Origin: Akebia trifoliata
Taxonomy: Eukaryota > Streptophyta > Magnoliopsida > Ranunculales > Lardizabalaceae
DNA: 64,000 bases
Reading direction: 5' to 3'
NCBI GenBank assembly: GCA_017979445.1
Contig: CM030704.1
Coordinates: 14,305,658 to 14,369,657 of the forward strand
Positions 59,822 to 64,000 of the stretch are shown here, one piece after another (within the stretch, counting starts at the first letter, position 1; every line of letters starts with the position of its first letter). Below the pieces are notes generated by a model. That model was not told where the DNA came from. It saw only the letters and a program-made list of their open reading frames with translations, and ran no database searches. The position numbers were made by a program, and so were the translations under genes.

Positions 59822-61415
59822 ATAGTGGAAGCCTATATACATTTAATAACGTACGATTGATTAGAGTGCAGAAGAAGAAATTAATATATAGGATTATACA
59901 AAAACTCCTCACTCTAATAAAAGTCCTAACATTCTACCAAAATCTATAATATAACATGGACAAACTAACGCCCCTAGGGGGTATAGCCCTAATACTCACT
60001 AGGCAACATACTCTAGTCGTTTATCTGACCCACAGATAATCCTTACTAGCTGGTTCTATGCTCGTCTCACCAACTACAAGCTTTGGAGCTAAAAACATAA
60101 AGGAAAGGGTGAATGATTACCCAGTAGGGAAGCAAACAATTCCTACTAATAACTTCTCCTAACATGACTGAATAAGCGTACTAAATCCTTTTAACATATG
60201 CAAAGTTTTACAGAATAAACTATGATTAATTGGTACATATAGCCAAAAATGAGCAATTAAATATTTTAAAACTCACATTACATCAATCAACAGTACTTAC
60301 TATAACATTTTCTTTTTATACAAATCTAATTGACTAAATGGAAATATTAACCATGCATTTCATTTTATATATCAAATAAGGCAACAAATACATAATACAT
60401 AATGGTGAAGTAGTAGAATTAGAGTGTTGGGATTCATGACTTGACCATTCCTAGTCAGGACATGATGTTACAATACTTTATTGGCTTTTAGTTCTTGATT
60501 TTGTAGTCGGTCGTTGCACTTACCATACTTGGTTGACCATTTATGCGATTAAGGTTGACCGTTTGACGTGACCATAAATAATGAGTTTATTTTCGATGTG
60601 TCAGAACGTTCAACTACTATAGATTGTTAGTGATCACTAACTAATCTTCTTCGTCTACGCCTATCAGGCGTACATGTGATTCCCAAATATACAATCTCCA
60701 TTTATATGCTACCACATTTACATTACAAGTTCACTAGTAAAGATAAATAAGAATAAATCCGATTCCAATTGTGACTCCATGCATCCCATATCACATATAA
60801 GCTTGGTTGTCCTTATAGTACATCCTAGGATAGTATATCATTTCGGATGATATGATAGACTATCACTTTAGGTATTCACAAGCTCTTTAACAGTTCACAA
60901 AATAGTTACATATATATGTATATAAAATAAGAAATTTACATTACAAAGTAGAGTATGGATATCCAATTTTCTACCATGCAATTGCGACCCACCGGCCTAA
61001 AATAAAAAACTATACAAAAAAGTAAACCAATGCCTCGTACTAATAGAAAGTAAATAAATATGCACGTTACCTCTTGATAATAAAAAGTAAATTAACCCTG
61101 GATATATGTTCTTCACCCACACACAGCATCACAATGTAAAATGCAGATATTACCCCTCGAGTGTAATTTGACATTTTATCGTTTCATCCCTTTTTTAATT
61201 TTCACAGTTTTCAATCTTTTAAATACAACATTCATTTTCCATATTCATCAACTCAATATGAGGTCATTGAATATTAAATCATTTTTCAAACTTTGAAATT
61301 TATTTTTATTAATTAAATTGAAAAATACAAAACTTGGATCAAAACGAAGTCCGAGCAGTGCATAGGACCCAACTGGCGGAACTAATCCAGTGAAATGTCA
61401 CAAAAATATAAAATT
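59278..61415 (-). mobile_element. Tekay LTR, minus strand, truncated
   Basis: The plus-strand left end TGTGATGCCCCAAAAAC is the LTR terminus. Reverse-complement sequence then follows the solo LTR 33187 back to about 31420, including the blocks around GAACGCC, AACATAAAC and the 61350-61380 stretch GCATAGGACCCAACTGG. The first about 1.4 kb of the LTR (promoter side) is missing. It contains a hairpin MITE. Confidence 0.8.
59451..59790. mobile_element. Hairpin MITE, about 340 bp, in a TA repeat
   Basis: The left terminus GGGTCGGGTT and the right terminus AACCTGACCC are inverted copies. The arms of about 140 bp match closely (CACATATAGACAACGTGTTT, TGTTTGGAATGGGCTGATTT, GAGGATGATCTCTGTG). Each arm itself contains a smaller palindrome (AGGATGATC ... 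GATCATCCT). TA runs lie immediately outside on both sides (59433-59450 and 59791-59815), so the target was TA or TA-rich. The 69-codon frame at 59703-59912 has no support as a gene. No transposase; superfamily not assigned. Confidence 0.87.
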
Positions 61416-61756
61416 AGATATGTGCATATGAAAACTTAAGGAAAAATTAAAATTGAACTTTCAAAAAGCAAATCAAAGAAATTGAACATAATCCAAAAAG
61501 GAAAATTAAATATGTATAGGAACATGTAAGAAGAAAAGGTTAAACATCTAAATTAAGATAAGGATCTATAGCATAATAACCAAGCTCAAATTTGGAAAAT
61601 TATTGAGCAAGGGAGTCAATTTGGTTAATTTAAATTAATTGGAAAGTTTTTGAAAATATTATAAAAAATTGGGTCGGCAGGTGTTGTCAGTCCAATTTTG
61701 ACAAGAAAGAAACCGATCAGTCCCAATTTTAATAAAATGATTTTTTTTTTAAATTA
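61416..61756. other. No recognisable feature
   Basis: AT-rich sequence between the Tekay LTR and a fold-back repeat. It may be a diverged continuation of the LTR, but I cannot align it. Confidence 0.3.
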
Positions 61757-62118
61757 TTAAGTTTAGTCCCACATCGGACACAAATTGCCTGGTCTCTCTC
61801 CTTATAAGATCTCGGGCCTTTCCACTCCTTGCCAATTGGTTTTGAGTAGGACACTCAAATTAGATCATATAAGAAGAAAGACAAGGCAATTTGTGTCCAA
61901 TGTGGAATTAAACTCAACACGCCCCCGCACATGTGGGCTGAACTGGGCCAAAGCATGTGGAGATATGAATTGGGTGACGTGGAGGAGAGAAAGGCCCTCT
62001 CTAATGGCCATGATAAGTTTGGGGGTCTAACTCAAAACCAATTGACAATGAGTGGAAAGGCCTAGGATCTTATAAGGAGAGAGAGAAGGCAATTTGTGTC
62101 TGATGTGGGACTAAACTC
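61757..62118. repeat. Fold-back repeat with AGTCCCACATCGG ends
   Basis: The left arm (61757-61855) starts ATTAAGTTTAGTCCCACATC; the right arm (62026-62118) ends GATGTGGGACTAAACTCAAT, its inverted copy. Shared inner words are CACAAATTGCC, TCTCTCCTTATAAGATC, GGCCTTTCCACTC and CAATTGGTTTTGAGT. A third, partial inverted copy lies at about 61862-61917. The TCCCACATCGG motif is widespread in plant repeats. The plus-strand frame at 61785-62030 spans these arms and is not a gene. Confidence 0.82.
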
Positions 62119-63150
62119 AATAAAAATAATCAGCAATTTTTTCAAAACATTATCTATTTTCACAACTCAGCCAATTAATGGTTCATTTTTTTGGTGGACA
62201 CCTTTTCTCTCAATGTTTTTTATCCCAAAATTCAACGAAATTTGTGATAGGGATCTAGCAAAAAGGAGTAGTTGAACATTTGTCTTTGGAAGGGGAAACA
62301 TTGAAAACTAAGAGCTAAGGCTAAATTTAAAATGTTGCAAAAATTAAGTGGATGAAACTTGTGCTCTTAGTGTCAAATGTTCATAAACAAGCAAAAAATG
62401 GCAAAAGCCAAGTTTGTATCTGACATGTAATTTTTCCTCATATTATTTAGAATTTCATTTCATAAAAAAAATATATAGATATTAGATAACAATAAAAATG
62501 GGTTAAGAGAGGAAACTAATTTGCAAAGGACCTTCTTAATTTCAGTTCTTGTATTCATTGGGTGGGTTTTAATTAATAGTTTATACCAAAACTAATAAAT
62601 AACCACAAATTTTCATGCACAATTGAAAATGACACACTCCCTCATCACAGAACCATAGATCATCTGCATCGAGATTCGTATAACCAGAAATCTTTTCTTG
62701 TATATCCCAAGGGAAATTATCTATGGTTATGTATGGTGTATATTAGAGGGGGGCGTCATATTAAATAGAAAAAGATTACTTTTCAAAATTGTTAACTTAG
62801 TTATGTTATACGAAAGATATAAGATAATGCTTTCTTTTTAAAAAAAAATCTCTCTTTAAGAAGTAATAAATTTTTAGAAGGGATAGCCTTTTAGTTTATA
62901 TGAAAATTTGAAGAACTTTATATAACATGCATTAATTTTGAATTAAAAGAATACCTTAAATCAACTATACTAGCATTATCGGATGTGCTAATAAAGAGTC
63001 GTTTTGAATTGAACCAATTTGCGGTACAATTCGCTCTTACGTTGTGAAATTGAGCGAACTTTGGCATTTTACTTAAATTTTTTACAACCCCCTCTACATT
63101 AATAGTACTTGAGATGTCCCCTAGTTTTTAAAGATAGTGTGGACACAGAT
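62119..63150. other. No recognisable feature
   Basis: About 1 kb of AT-rich sequence without coding frame, hairpin or LTR end that I can support. Confidence 0.3.
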
Positions 63151-63159
63151 TTCCATTTT

Positions 63160-64000
63160 CGGAATATCTCTACGGGCCTTCTGCAAATCTGTCAAGATAA
63201 GCTCGAGCGCATATTGTGACAACCTAGTGAACATCATATCATAGTCCGTAATCGATAGATTTCCTTGCACTAACCTTAAAAACTCCTAGTGCTTGATTTC
63301 TCGAGCAGTCTTAGATACAAATCTATCAACAAACATCCTCTAGAAGTCTACCCACTCAAACGATCCATCTCCTACTACATTTCTTTCAAAATGTTACTAA
63401 TAACTGGCATCCCCGTCCAACTAGAATGTAGATATCGTCACCCACTGATCTCTCAGGCACTACATGGCATTCAAAATCTTTCAGGTCTTCAAAACCCACT
63501 CATTGACCTCAATTGGATCGAAAAAATCCCCAAATCTTGATGGATGTAATCATTAAAAATTCTGCAACCATATCCATGGATTTACCTGTCCTTTGGGCTG
63601 AGGAATTCTCTTATTTTTCAAAAGCACAACTTGTAGTAGTAGTCCCTGAGGTGGAATAGTATTTGCCTTTCGTAAAAAAGTCTAATGCTCTCTCATTTCT
63701 TAGATCTAGTGGTGCACCTTGCAATTATGGTAAGTCTTGTACCATTTATCACTTCCGTTCGCTAGTCTTGTTTGTTCGGGGTGGCACGAGTACGTTAACA
63801 ACTTTATTAAAATCTGATGACCTTATTGTTCCCTGAATTGCTTTGTCTAGCATCTTTTTGAGCCACGCATCCTTAATTGATTGATGTCGACCCGAACATT
63901 GCTCTCCTTTATGTCCTAATTTGCCACATTCATAATATATCACAACTCTTTCTTTCAATTGATTTAATAGTATATGTTGTTGTTTCTTATAAAATTATTT
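63160..64000 (-). pseudogene. Tekay gag fragment, second copy
   Basis: The minus-strand frame at 63958-63749 reads ERVVIYYECGKLGHKGEQC, then SIKDAWLKKMLDKAIQGTI, matching 39857-40000 on the plus strand. Further on, 63540-63289 is the antisense of the capsid region (the counterpart of 40151-40510). Similarity runs to the window edge at 64000 and ends near 63160. Stops are present. Gag order, with a CCHC-like motif ahead of the capsid, is the same as in the other copy. Confidence 0.78.

Noticed and set aside
1..64000. Undescribed defence or biosynthetic system
   Set aside because: No cluster of non-transposon genes exists. All coding signals resolve to retroelement domains or stay without support.

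Overview
The window is nuclear DNA of a flowering plant, most likely a eudicot. It is AT-rich and packed with plant-type LTR retrotransposons (CRM and Tekay/Del chromoviruses, Tat/Ogre, Athila), a plant L1 LINE with an RNase H domain, fold-back MITEs and one segment that looks like plant mitochondrial DNA. The species cannot be named from the sequence. I found no intact host gene, rRNA, tRNA, CRISPR array or bacterial-type operon. Almost every ORF is a piece of a decayed transposable element or an antisense shadow of one.

Bases 1-15,400. A 5'-truncated LINE fragment (1-1162, minus) is followed by Athila-like gag remnants (minus) that carry a solo LTR at 3431-4097. A large fold-back inverted repeat (outer arms 5435-5616 and 14160-14292, hairpin core 12762-13112) is split twice. 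Its left arm holds a complete but dead CRM retrotransposon (5617-12756, minus; 5-bp target duplication GATTG; both LTRs, PBS and polypurine tract visible). Its right arm holds about 1 kb of mitochondrial-like sequence. The CRM element has lost most of its reverse transcriptase domain, where a fragment of a second CRM family (8233-9728) now sits.

Bases 15,400-21,700. Tat/Ogre gag-protease remnants (minus) lead to a degenerate tandem array of about 62-bp units (18.76-19.4 kb). Next come a 5'-truncated copy of the second CRM family with its 3' LTR (plus) and an RNase H remnant (minus).

Bases 21,744-59,141 form a nested stack. A Tekay chromovirus (5' LTR fragment, RT, RNase H, integrase, chromodomain, 3' LTR) took a 2.68-kb solo LTR of another family (family C) in its integrase. 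It took a Tat-type element of about 16 kb in its 3' LTR (29336-45384, target duplication GAAAT). That Tat element carries a 3.17-kb Tekay solo LTR (target duplication CTGAT) and a pol-less Tekay element. The outer Tekay LTR then runs into family-C LTRs, one of which is split by a nearly full-length LINE (about 49600-55455, minus). The LINE's second ORF is broken only by four in-frame stops.

Bases 59,278-64,000. A Tekay LTR (minus) holds a 340-bp hairpin MITE. A second fold-back repeat and the gag region of another Tekay element (minus) follow.

No genes work together here as a host pathway. The only functional logic is retrotransposition (gag-pro-RT-RNase H-integrase, LTR promoters, tRNA primer sites, polypurine tracts), and every autonomous element is visibly broken. 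The CRM elements with a CR-like integrase tail suggest, but do not prove, a centromeric or pericentromeric location.
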